Source: DASUTW01 sp035513995
Lineage (GTDB): Bacteria > Actinomycetota > UBA4738 > CALAEC01
DNA length: 13,083 nt
Assembly (NCBI GenBank): GCA_035513995.1
Contig: DATKBL010000078.1
Location: 1 to 13,083 of the forward strand
Direction of reading: 5' to 3'
The number at the start of each line of letters is the position of its first letter. Position 1 is the first letter of the stretch. The notes beneath the pieces were generated by a model. It made no database searches. It was given only the letters and a program-made list of their open reading frames with translations, and had not been told where the DNA came from. The position numbers and the translations under genes are program-made. Positions 5,109 through 11,862 of this stretch are shown one piece after another.

Positions 5109-6091
5109 CTCGGTTCCTCTCTCGTCGTGTGAATGGGTTCCTTCGGGCGTTCGGGGTCGGCCGGGCGCGCGAACCATTCCAGCGTCTGGGCCAACCCCTC
5201 GCGGACGCCGACCAGCGGCCGGTATCCGATCAGACGCTCGGCCTTGGAGATGTCGGCCAGCGAGTCGCGCACGTCGCCGGGACGCGGCTCGGCGAACGAG
5301 GGCGGGATGCCTGTGCCGAGCAGGTCGTTCAAGAGCTGGATCAGCTCCACGAGGGTCGTCCGGTCGCCGACGCCGACGTTCATCGCCTCGCCGGACGCGT
5401 CCGGCCCGGCCTCCCCCGCGAGGACGCAGGCCTGCACGACGTTCGCCACGTAAGTGAAGTCGCGGCTCTGCGTGCCGTCGCCGAACACCACGGGGGGCTC
5501 GCCGGCGAGCAGGCGGGCCACGAACCTGGGGATCACCGCCGCGTACTCGGAGGCGGGGTCCTGTCGAGGGCCGAACACGTTGAAGAAGCGGAGGGCGACC
5601 GTCTCCAGCCCCAGGGAGCGAGCGAACGCGCGAGCGTACGCCTCCCCCGCGAGCTTCGAAGCGGCGTAGGGCGAGAGCGGCGCGACGGGCATCTCCTCGT
5701 GCTTGGGGAGCGTCGGGGTATCCCCGTAGACCGACGAGGACGACGCGTACACGAGTCGCCGGGCCCCCGCCTCCCGGGCGGCCATGAGGACCGCCAGCGT
5801 CCCTCCCGCGTTCACCTCGTGGGTCGCGATCGGGTCCGCGAGCGACCGGGCCACCGAGGGGAGGGCGGCCAGGTGATAGACGACCTCCACGTCGCGAACG
5901 GCCGATGCCACCCGCTTCGGATCTCTGATGTCTCCGACGACGAGGTCGACGCCTCCGTTCAGGCCCGACAGGTTCTCCTCCCGACCCGTAGAGAGGTCGT
6001 CGAGGACGCGGACCTCCGCGCCCGACGCCGCCAGGCAGCGCACGAGGTTGGAGCCGATGAAGCCGGCCCCTCCCGTCACGAGCACGTTCAT
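5105..6091 (-). CDS. NAD-dependent sugar-nucleotide epimerase (GalE/WbpP-like, extended SDR family)
   Basis: This 328-residue extended short-chain dehydrogenase shows the NAD-binding GGAGFIG (7-13), an ASSSSVYG active-site strand (116-123) and the catalytic pair Tyr142/Lys146 in PYAASK. RFFNVFGPRQDP (168-179) and FGDGTQSRDF (203-212) are typical of UDP-glucose or UDP-GlcNAc 4-epimerases of the GalE/WbpP/TviC kind. A 4-epimerase reaction on UDP-activated hexose or HexNAc is likely, but related dehydratases and decarboxylases share this fold. The ATG at 6091 has AAGGAGGT about 7 bases upstream, and the GxxGxxG motif starts at residue 7 as usual. Longer in-frame starts add unrelated sequence. 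It is the first gene of a three-gene minus-strand operon and overlaps the aminotransferase by 4 bases, which suggests one sugar pathway. Confidence 0.88.
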   Translation of the reverse strand: MNVLVTGGAGFIGSNLVRCLAASGAEVRVLDDLSTGREENLSGLNGGVDLVVGDIRDPKRVASAVRDVEVVYHLAALPSVARSLADPIATHEVNAGGTLAVLMAAREAGARRLVYASSSSVYGDTPTLPKHEEMPVAPLSPYAASKLAGEAYARAFARSLGLETVALRFFNVFGPRQDPASEYAAVIPRFVARLLAGEPPVVFGDGTQSRDFTYVANVVQACVLAGEAGPDASGEAMNVGVGDRTTLVELIQLLNDLLGTGIPPSFAEPRPGDVRDSLADISKAERLIGYRPLVGVREGLAQTLEWFARPADPERPKEPIHTTREEPR

Positions 6092-6117
6092 GCGCCGTAC
6101 CTCCTTCGAATCGTCGG

Positions 6118-6134
6118 GCCTCGGGGTCCGAGGC
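6118..6134. promoter_or_regulatory. Perfect inverted repeat in the divergent promoter region
   Basis: GCCTCGG-GGT-CCGAGGC is a perfect 7-bp inverted repeat 27 bases upstream of the epimerase ATG and inside the 125-base divergent gap. It could be a repressor site for the minus-strand operon or a leader hairpin just before its ribosome site. No clear minus-strand -10 was found; GATACA near 6157 is a weak option. Confidence 0.3.
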
Positions 6135-6152
6135 ACAGTTCTCGATCGGTCG

Positions 6153-6180
6153 TTGTATCGCCGCGGAGGGGGCCGATAAT
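6153..6180 (+). promoter_or_regulatory. Promoter of the DivIVA-like gene
   Basis: TTGTAT (6153-6158) and GATAAT (6175-6180) are separated by 16 bases and stand out in GC-rich sequence. A start near 6187 would give a leader of about 30 bases that contains the AAGGGAGG ribosome site before the ATG at 6217. The -35 matches TTGACA at only the first three positions. Confidence 0.45.
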
Positions 6181-6216
6181 GGACTCGCGGCCCCGTGGCG
6201 AGAAAAGGGAGGCCAG

Positions 6217-7410
6217 ATGGGCGACGGGAATCCTCCCCAGCTCAAGCGGGGGATCTTCGGTTACACGTCGGGCAGCGTCCGGCGCATGCTCGCGGACCGC
6301 GAGGGCATGTTCGCCACGTCCCAGCAGCGCCTGAAGGAATCGCAGGCGGTCGTGGCCCAGCTCCAGACCCAGCTCCAGGTCCTCCGCCAGCACGCCACCC
6401 AGCGCGACGCCGAGGTCCAGAAGGCCGCGGCCCGCATCGTGGAGCTCGACCGGGAGCTCAGCGAGGCGGGCGAGCGCCTGCGGGAGAGCGACCGGGAGCT
6501 CGGCGAGGCGGGCGAGCGCCTGCGGGAGAGCGACCGGGAGCTCGCGGAGGCCCGCGGACGTCTCGAGGAGACGGGCCGAGAGCTCGAGGAGGCTCGCGGC
6601 CGGCTCCAAGAGGCCGACGGCGTCGCCCTCGAGCTCACCGCGGCCCGGGAGCAGCTGCGGGCCATCCAGCTCGAGGACGGCCAGCGGGCCGACCAGGCGC
6701 GCGCGGCCGAATCACGCGTCGCGGACCTCGAGGCCCAGCTGGTGGGCGTCCGAACCTCGCTCGAGAAGCGGGCCCGGGAGGCCGAGCTCCGCGCCGACCG
6801 ACTGGAGGCCAAGCTGGCAGCCGCCCAGCACGAGCTCCGCGAGAGCCTCGAGCGCCCCCCGAGCGCCCCCGAGCCCGCGACCTCGGAGCACGTCTCGCAC
6901 ATTCTGGAGACGGCGGAGCGCGCGGCCACCAGGATCATCGAGCTCGCCGGCACCACCCACCGGGAGCACGTCGAGCAGCTGGATCGCCTCCGGAGCGAGG
7001 TCCGCGAGGAGACCGAGCGGCTCGCGACCTGGCGGCGGCAGCTCGAGCCGATGGTCCTCTCGATCCGGTCGAGCATCGAGCGCGCCAAGACGAAGATCGA
7101 GGACGTCCCCGACCGCATCCGTCAGGCCCTCGACCCGCTTGGCGAGGCGATCGACTCCGTCAACGACCGGCTGGGCGGCCTCGTCGACGAGGCGGCGGCT
7201 CCCGACGAGGCGGCGGCTTCCGACGAGGAACCGAATGACGAGCAGCCCGCAGAGGATCCGGATGCCGCCGAGGAACCCGTGACGACCACCCCCTCGGCCG
7301 AGGAGGCGGTCGCCGACGCCCCGGTGCATCCCCTCCGCCCTCGCGAGGACGGGCCCCCCGGATCCGGTCCTCCGCCCGAGGAGCCGTACGGCCGCTGGCG
7401 CCGCCAGTAG
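6217..7410 (+). CDS. DivIVA-like coiled-coil protein with acidic C-terminal tail
   Basis: This 397-residue cytoplasmic protein opens with RGIFGYTSGSVRRMLADRE (11-29), which resembles the short N-terminal DivIVA/GpsB motif (RGYxxxEVDxFL). A long heptad-type coiled coil follows (about 32-213), then a Pro-rich break (PPSAPEP), a second helical segment (about 223-321) and a disordered tail rich in Asp, Glu, Ala and Pro. No catalytic motif or membrane segment is present. DivIVA-like proteins mark curved membrane or poles and recruit envelope-synthesis machinery. Here the gene sits between two surface-glycan operons, so a scaffold for envelope assembly is plausible but inferred. The ATG at 6217 has GGGAGG 4-5 bases upstream. 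Two tandem DNA repeats lie inside the gene. It is the only plus-strand gene seen and ends 3 bases from the convergent WecA-like gene. Confidence 0.7.
   Translation: MGDGNPPQLKRGIFGYTSGSVRRMLADREGMFATSQQRLKESQAVVAQLQTQLQVLRQHATQRDAEVQKAAARIVELDRELSEAGERLRESDRELGEAGERLRESDRELAEARGRLEETGRELEEARGRLQEADGVALELTAAREQLRAIQLEDGQRADQARAAESRVADLEAQLVGVRTSLEKRAREAELRADRLEAKLAAAQHELRESLERPPSAPEPATSEHVSHILETAERAATRIIELAGTTHREHVEQLDRLRSEVREETERLATWRRQLEPMVLSIRSSIERAKTKIEDVPDRIRQALDPLGEAIDSVNDRLGGLVDEAAAPDEAAASDEEPNDEQPAEDPDAAEEPVTTTPSAEEAVADAPVHPLRPREDGPPGSGPPPEEPYGRWRRQ
6448..6531 (+). repeat. 42-bp tandem duplication inside the coiled-coil gene
   Basis: Two 42-base units (6448-6489 and 6490-6531) differ at one base (ctcAgcg versus ctcGgcg). 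A third unit begins with GACCGGGAGCTCG and then diverges. Each encodes 14 residues (DRELxEAGERLRES), that is two heptads, so the duplication keeps the coiled-coil register. It lengthens the rod by about 2 nm, using the usual 0.15 nm helical rise per residue. Confidence 0.9.
7186..7221 (+). repeat. 18-bp tandem repeat in the acidic tail
   Basis: Two units of GACGAGGCGGCGGCT plus a variable triplet (7186-7203, 7204-7221) encode DEAAAP and DEAAAS, and a third begins with GACGAGG (DEE). They lie at the start of the disordered tail, where length change by slippage would be tolerated. Confidence 0.8.
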
Positions 7411-7413
7411 CCC

Positions 7414-8391
7414 CTACGCGACGCCGATCCGGCGCCTGCCGCCCGCCAGGAGGCGCCGTCCCCACATCCAGCCGGCCCCGGACGCCGCGGCGACGATGGC
7501 GGCGCCGAGGGCGAGAGGCGCCCGGCCGACCACCAGGGCCAGCGCCGCGCAGACGATCCCCAGGGCCAGGAACAGGAGCGTCGCCGTCGGCCGATCCCCT
7601 GCCCGCAGGGCCACCAGGTCGTAGGAGTGGCTGCGATCCCCTCCCCCCGCCAGCGGCCGCCGGGTCCCGGCCCGGCGCGCCACGGTGAACAGGAGCTCGA
7701 AAGCGAAGACGCCCAGGCATAGGGCCGCCGCCAGCAGCGGCCGCCAGCCGTGCCCGCCCAGGCTCCCCACCTGCACGGCGAGGAGCACCCCCACCGCGTA
7801 GGCGCCTCCGTTCCCCAGGAAGATCCGCGCGGGAGGGCGGTTCAGTACCAGGAACCCGATCAGGGCTCCCGCGGTCGCCAGCGCCAGGGTCGCTCCCGCG
7901 GCCTCCCCCTGCCACGCGAGCAGTGGCGCGAGCCCCAGGGCGGCCACGGCGCCCAGGCCCCCGGCCAGGCCGTCCTGTCCGTCGATGAGGTTCACCGCGT
8001 TGGTCGTGGCCAGGACCAGGAGCACGACGGCCGGCCCCTCGAGGGGCCCCAGGGCCTCGAGGCGCACTCCCGCGCCCACGAGGAGCAGCCCCGAGCCCGC
8101 CTGCGCCAGGAGGCGCAGCGTGGCCGGGAGCGAGAGCACGTCGTCAATCAGCCCCGCCAGCAGCGCGAGGCCGACCGCGCCGAGCACCCACGCCGACGGG
8201 AGGCGATCCGCGACCGCGAGCGCGACCAGGATCGCGGCCGTCACCGCGATCCCCCCCGTCAGTGGGATGGGTCGGCGGTGGATCTTCAGGCCTCCGCCGT
8301 CGGGGTGATCGACGATCCGGGTGAATAGCCCCACGGCGTGGGCGATCGGCGTCAGCACGACCCCCACCCCGATCGCGATCAGGAAGGCCAA
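7414..8391 (-). CDS. WecA/MraY-like polyprenyl-phosphate phosphosugar transferase with variant motifs
   Basis: This 325-residue multi-pass membrane protein has the layout of initiating enzymes that move a HexNAc-1-phosphate from UDP-sugar to undecaprenyl phosphate. The motifs are KIHRRPIPLTGGIAV (36-50), LIDD with Asp83-Asp84, and NAVNLIDGQDGLA (131-143). Two signatures deviate: FLGNGGA (191-197) has Asn194 where the family usually has Asp (FLGDxGS), and the His-rich cytoplasmic loop reads GDRSHSYD (251-258) with only one His. Activity is therefore likely but the sugar uncertain. About ten hydrophobic segments are visible. The start is inferred as TTG at 8391, which overlaps the upstream stop by 13 bases; it keeps the first membrane helix whole, and GGGTGA lies about 5 bases upstream. 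A GTG at 8367 would cut that helix. Confidence 0.82.
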   Translation of the reverse strand: MAFLIAIGVGVVLTPIAHAVGLFTRIVDHPDGGGLKIHRRPIPLTGGIAVTAAILVALAVADRLPSAWVLGAVGLALLAGLIDDVLSLPATLRLLAQAGSGLLLVGAGVRLEALGPLEGPAVVLLVLATTNAVNLIDGQDGLAGGLGAVAALGLAPLLAWQGEAAGATLALATAGALIGFLVLNRPPARIFLGNGGAYAVGVLLAVQVGSLGGHGWRPLLAAALCLGVFAFELLFTVARRAGTRRPLAGGGDRSHSYDLVALRAGDRPTATLLFLALGIVCAALALVVGRAPLALGAAIVAAASGAGWMWGRRLLAGGRRRIGVA

Positions 8392-10223
8392 CGCGTCACC
8401 CAGACGTTGCTCGTCGTCCCGTCGTGGACGGAGAGCTCCCCGGCGTTCCGGAAGCCAACGCGGGCGTAGAAGGCGTTGGCGTCCGCGTCGTCCGCGCCCA
8501 CGACCACCTTGAGCTCGTGGACCCCGCGGCGGCCCAGACCCTCGACGATCCCCCGGGCGAGCCCCCTCCCGACACCTCCCGCCCGAGCCGCGGAGGCGAC
8601 CGCGATCGAGAGCAGCTCCGCCTGCGGAAGCGCCGCGGAGGCCGTCGGATACCGGGCCGTCTCCCGGACGCGGCGGCGGATCGCGGGACGGGACAATGCC
8701 GGGGCCGCGGCCACGAGGGCCGGCAGCCCGCGGCGGACGCAAAAGCGGCGATAGAAGCGACCCACGGAGGGGACGCCGGTGGCGAACCCGATCACGAGGC
8801 CGTCGCGCTCGGCCACGAGCGCGACGGCCTCGTGATCGCCGGCCAGGCCCCCGTACAGCTGGCGCAGGAAGCCGTCACCCAGCTGCGGGAGGAAGGCGGT
8901 GGGCATGCTCTCCCGGTGGAGCCGGGCCATCGCGGCCGTGTCGCCGCGTCGCGCGGGCCTGATCCGGATCCGGCCGTCGTCGGGGAGCCGGCCCCTCCTC
9001 TCGAGGAGGCGGCGCGTCTCGCTCGCGATCCGGTCGGCCACCCTCCGCTCGTCGAAGCGCTCGACGGCCCGCTCCCGGGCCGCCCGGCCCAGCCTCGCCC
9101 GCAGGTCGGGGTCGTCGACCAGGCGGAGGATGGCCTCGCCGAGCGGCCCCGGGGAGCGGGGAGGCACGAGGAGCCCCTCCCTGCCGTGGCGCGCCACCTC
9201 GCGACACCCTCGGATGTCCGTGAGGATCAGGGGCCGGCCCATGGCCGCAGCCTCGATGGCGGACCGGGGCATCCCCTCTCGCCACGAGGGCAGTACGAAG
9301 ACGTCCATCAGCGCCATCAACTCGGGGACGTCGGTCCGCCAGCCGGCGAACGCGACGTGCTCCTTGGCCCGTGCGATCTCCTCCTCGGCCAGGGAGTCCG
9401 CCTTCTCGGGGTCGGGCTCGCCGACCACGAGGAACCGGACCCGAGGGCGCTCCCGACGCACCCGTTCGGCCGCCGCGAAGAGCTCCCGGTACCCCTTCTC
9501 GGCCACCATCCGTCCGACGGTGCCCACGACGATCTCGTGGGGGCGGATGCCGAGGTCCCGGCGCAGCTCGGCCACCCGCCCCGGGTCGACGCGCGAGGGA
9601 TCGAACCGGGAGAGGTCGGTCCCGTTCCCCAGGAGCACCGATCGGGGCGGGTCCACCAGCCGGCGGCGTCGTGCCCAGGCCAGGTCCTCCTCGCTCTGAT
9701 ACAGCTCGAGGTCGCTGCACCTGGCGGCCAGCCACTCCAGGCCGAGCACGGAGATCCGCTTGGCGAGCCCGTCGTCGGGCGTCGCGTAGAGGCCGTGCAC
9801 GGTGTTGGCGACGCACGGTACCGCCGCCGCCGCCCTCGCCGCCACGCGGCCGAGGATCCCCGGCTTCGGGTTGTGCGTGTGCACGAGGTCAAAGTGCTCC
9901 CGTCGCAGGATCCGGATGAGCTCCCGAAGGGCCCGAGCGTCGCCCCGCGGGTCCCAGGACCTCGTGGCCCCTCGCCACGGGATGTGGCGGATCCCCTCGC
10001 GCTCGAGCTCGGCCACCCAGGGCCCGGGCGCGCTGATCCCCACGACGTCGTAGCCCTCGTCCCGCAGCCGGCGCAGCTGCCCGAGCAGGAGAAAGCGCAA
10101 CGTCAGATCCACCGTCGTCACGTGGGCGATCCTGGCGCGGTATGGCGGCCCAGAGGTCCCCCCGCGCTGCGATACGCTTGAAGGCCTCTCCCCAGGCCCG
10201 GTCGCCCGACTCAGCTCTGCCAT
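8379..10223 (-). CDS. GT4-family glycosyltransferase fused to a GNAT N-acetyltransferase
   Basis: This 614-residue protein has two domains. Residues about 30-412 form a GT-B retaining glycosyltransferase of family 4: RIAHVTTVDLTLRFLL at the start, HTHNPKPGILGR (115-126), GTVGRMVAEKGY (234-245), and the E-x7-E donor motif Glu316/Glu324 in WREGMPRSAIEA. Residues about 418-614 are a GNAT acetyltransferase, with RxxGxG at Arg547-Gly552 (RAGGVGRGLA) and the NAFYARVGF helix (583-591). The GT probably adds the second or a later sugar to the lipid-linked intermediate. The GNAT half could acetylate an amino sugar, which would fit the aminotransferase nearby; this is inference. The ATG at 10223 overlaps the sulfotransferase stop by 13 bases and has no clear ribosome site, suggesting coupled translation. 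A GTG at 10247 is in frame but equally lacks a site. Confidence 0.88.
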   Translation of the reverse strand: MAELSRATGPGERPSSVSQRGGTSGPPYRARIAHVTTVDLTLRFLLLGQLRRLRDEGYDVVGISAPGPWVAELEREGIRHIPWRGATRSWDPRGDARALRELIRILRREHFDLVHTHNPKPGILGRVAARAAAAVPCVANTVHGLYATPDDGLAKRISVLGLEWLAARCSDLELYQSEEDLAWARRRRLVDPPRSVLLGNGTDLSRFDPSRVDPGRVAELRRDLGIRPHEIVVGTVGRMVAEKGYRELFAAAERVRRERPRVRFLVVGEPDPEKADSLAEEEIARAKEHVAFAGWRTDVPELMALMDVFVLPSWREGMPRSAIEAAAMGRPLILTDIRGCREVARHGREGLLVPPRSPGPLGEAILRLVDDPDLRARLGRAARERAVERFDERRVADRIASETRRLLERRGRLPDDGRIRIRPARRGDTAAMARLHRESMPTAFLPQLGDGFLRQLYGGLAGDHEAVALVAERDGLVIGFATGVPSVGRFYRRFCVRRGLPALVAAAPALSRPAIRRRVRETARYPTASAALPQAELLSIAVASAARAGGVGRGLARGIVEGLGRRGVHELKVVVGADDADANAFYARVGFRNAGELSVHDGTTSNVWVTRWPS

Positions 10224-11086
10224 TTGTCGAGCGAGCGGCCGAGCCACGACGCAAGCTTTGCGTTGTCGTCCGAATAAACTTCCCCGAGTCTCTTCCGGTC
10301 GATGGCGTCCATGGGTGGATAGGGACCTGGTCTTCGGTTAACCGTGGCGACCAGGTTCCGCAACCTCTTGGGCAGCCTGCGCCCGAGATGGCGCAACCGC
10401 TGGGATCGAAAACCATAGAAGGCGTTCTGTGGGACGCCCAGATCCTGGGGAAGGATCGACTCGTTCAATCCCAAGAATCTCAGAACCCCCTGATACATCT
10501 CAGTGGGCGCCTCCTTGAAATCCTCAAGGGTCACGATGTGGAGCGCCTCACGAGGATAGAGGCGCGCAAGGGCCTTCAACTGGTTGAAGTAGCGGCCCCG
10601 CTCGACGTACGCGTACCTGAGACGGGTTCGCAGATCGCCCCCGGCGCATCGCTCCAGCTCAGCATCGAGGGCGTCCGCGAACCTGAGCGGTTCGAGTCCG
10701 CGCCTCCGATTGTGCCAGTAGTGTGAGTAGGCTCGATTAGCCGGGTCCCTCAGGATGGCAATCAGTCGCGCCTCGGGGAGAACGGACGCCATCCTGCCGC
10801 GCACGGTCTTATCGAAGGTGTAGTTGGGTGTCGCCTCCCCGACCGCGATCGCGTCCCCCGCGTCGCGAAACTGCTCCTGGTACCATTCGAGGCCTTTGCC
10901 GTAGTGCATGTCGAAGAAGCGAAGCTCCTTCTTCTCTGGGACGAATGCTTGGGGGTGGGATCGAAGATGAATGGCGAGCGAGGTCGTCCCGCCCTTTTGC
11001 ACCCCGACGATGAGGAAGTTCGGCAATCGTCCGACGCCTTCGCCGATGCCCGTATCCAGCGCCGCCTGCTTCGTGAACTTTGTCAT
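10211..11086 (-). CDS. PAPS-dependent sulfotransferase, probably glycan-directed
   Basis: This 291-residue protein has both cofactor signatures. The 5'-phosphosulfate loop is VGVQKGGTTSL (27-37, Lys31) and the 3'-phosphate site is RDPANRAYSHY (113-123, Arg113 and Ser121). GEATPNYTF (83-91) puts Glu84 where heparan-sulfate-type sulfotransferases keep their catalytic Glu. The family transfers sulfate from PAPS to hydroxyl or amino groups of carbohydrates, and its operon makes a surface glycan the likely acceptor. No signal peptide or membrane helix is seen, so it would act in the cytosol before export. The ATG at 11086 overlaps the deacetylase stop in ATGA, with GGAGGT 7 bases upstream. Base composition is clearly unlike the neighbours: two successive 60-base lines (10441-10560) are 50% and 58% GC, against 82% in a line of the next gene, which suggests recent acquisition. 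Confidence 0.9.
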   Translation of the reverse strand: MTKFTKQAALDTGIGEGVGRLPNFLIVGVQKGGTTSLAIHLRSHPQAFVPEKKELRFFDMHYGKGLEWYQEQFRDAGDAIAVGEATPNYTFDKTVRGRMASVLPEARLIAILRDPANRAYSHYWHNRRRGLEPLRFADALDAELERCAGGDLRTRLRYAYVERGRYFNQLKALARLYPREALHIVTLEDFKEAPTEMYQGVLRFLGLNESILPQDLGVPQNAFYGFRSQRLRHLGRRLPKRLRNLVATVNRRPGPYPPMDAIDRKRLGEVYSDDNAKLASWLGRSLDKWQS

Positions 11087-11862
11087 GTTCTCCACCTCCA
11101 AGGGCCGCGGCGCAGCGCCCGGTAGATCCAGGCCTCGCCGTCGAGCATCCCCCGCGCCTTGGCCCGGAAGAACGCCCGGCCGTCGCTCCGGAGCACCGGC
11201 GTCCGTCCGAGCCGATGGGGATCGGTGCGCCCCGCTCGGTTCGTCTTCCACGCGTGGAGGGCGGCGGTCCCGAAGATCCGCCGAGCGGCTCGGTCGGCGG
11301 GCGCCGAGCCGGCCGCGAACGGGTAGGCGAAGTGGCGGCACTCGACCTCGAGCCGGTCCTCGATGAGGTCCTTCGAGCGTCGCATCTCCTCCTCGGCCTC
11401 CCGCTCCGACACCCTGACCAGCGGTCGGTGTGTGTGGGTGTGACTACCGACGGTGACGAGCCCCGTCGAAACGGCCTCGCGGAGCTGCGGCCACGAGATC
11501 GCATCGGGGTCCCCCGCCTCCACCGACCCGGTCGTCAGGTAGAGGACGGCGGGGATCCGGTGCCGGATCAGGATCGGCAGGACGTGCTCGTGGAAGTCCG
11601 GCGTGCCGTCGTCGAAGGTCACCACGACGCCGCCCCGGGACCCGTTCCCCAGCGACTCGTCGAGCGACCGCGCCTCGCCCCCGGCGGCCAGCGTCTCCAT
11701 CTGCCACTCGAACGCCTCGCGGGGAAGGTCGATCTCGCCCTCCCCCACCCCCACCCGGTGATAGAGGAGGACGACCAGATCCCCGCGGCGCCTCGGACGG
11801 AGCAGGCCCGCCGGCAGGACCGCGGCCTTCGACGCTCGCCGCGCCATGGAGACGGCGCCCAT
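11083..11862 (-). CDS. Polysaccharide deacetylase (NodB/CE4 family)
   Basis: This 259-residue protein has the CE4 motifs: VVTFDDGTPDF (80-90), with Asp84 as the likely base and Asp85 as a metal ligand; GSHTHTHRP (139-147), with metal-binding His141 and His145; and FAYPFA (178-183). It would remove acetyl groups from N-acetyl sugars or O-acetyl groups of a polysaccharide. There is a basic, mildly hydrophobic N-terminus but no clear signal peptide or lipobox, so a cytosolic or membrane-edge location is possible. That would mean it acts on the growing lipid-linked glycan. The ATG at 11862 shares its A with the TGA of the ligase-like gene (TGATG) and has AGGAGG about 8 bases upstream; an in-frame ATG at 11847 is further away. 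Free amino groups made by this enzyme could be sulfation targets for the next gene, which is inference. Confidence 0.88.
   Translation of the reverse strand: MGAVSMARRASKAAVLPAGLLRPRRRGDLVVLLYHRVGVGEGEIDLPREAFEWQMETLAAGGEARSLDESLGNGSRGGVVVTFDDGTPDFHEHVLPILIRHRIPAVLYLTTGSVEAGDPDAISWPQLREAVSTGLVTVGSHTHTHRPLVRVSEREAEEEMRRSKDLIEDRLEVECRHFAYPFAAGSAPADRAARRIFGTAALHAWKTNRAGRTDPHRLGRTPVLRSDGRAFFRAKARGMLDGEAWIYRALRRGPWRWRT

Noticed and set aside
2176..5132. Other long plus-strand frames (2176-3279, 3879-5132)
   Set aside because: Both cross gene boundaries of recognised minus-strand genes and show the same low-complexity composition.
3882..6245. A 787-codon minus-strand frame suggesting an aminotransferase fused to another domain
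   Set aside because: The N-terminal 379 residues are an out-of-frame reading of the epimerase gene; the aminotransferase has its own ribosome site and an ATGA overlap at 5105-5108.
8392..8742. N-terminal extension of the WecA-like protein to residue 442
   Set aside because: The extension is an Arg/Gly-rich shadow of the GNAT domain and would place a long basic tail before the first membrane helix.
8424..10181. Plus-strand open frame of 585 codons opposite the GT4-GNAT gene
   Set aside because: High GC removes stops on the opposite strand; the translation is His/Arg/Pro-rich with no recognisable fold, while the minus strand has complete catalytic motifs.
10224..10247. GTG at 10247 as start of the GT4-GNAT gene
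   Set aside because: No ribosome site precedes it and it adds eight residues not expected for the family; the ATG at 10223 is the better, though still imperfect, choice.
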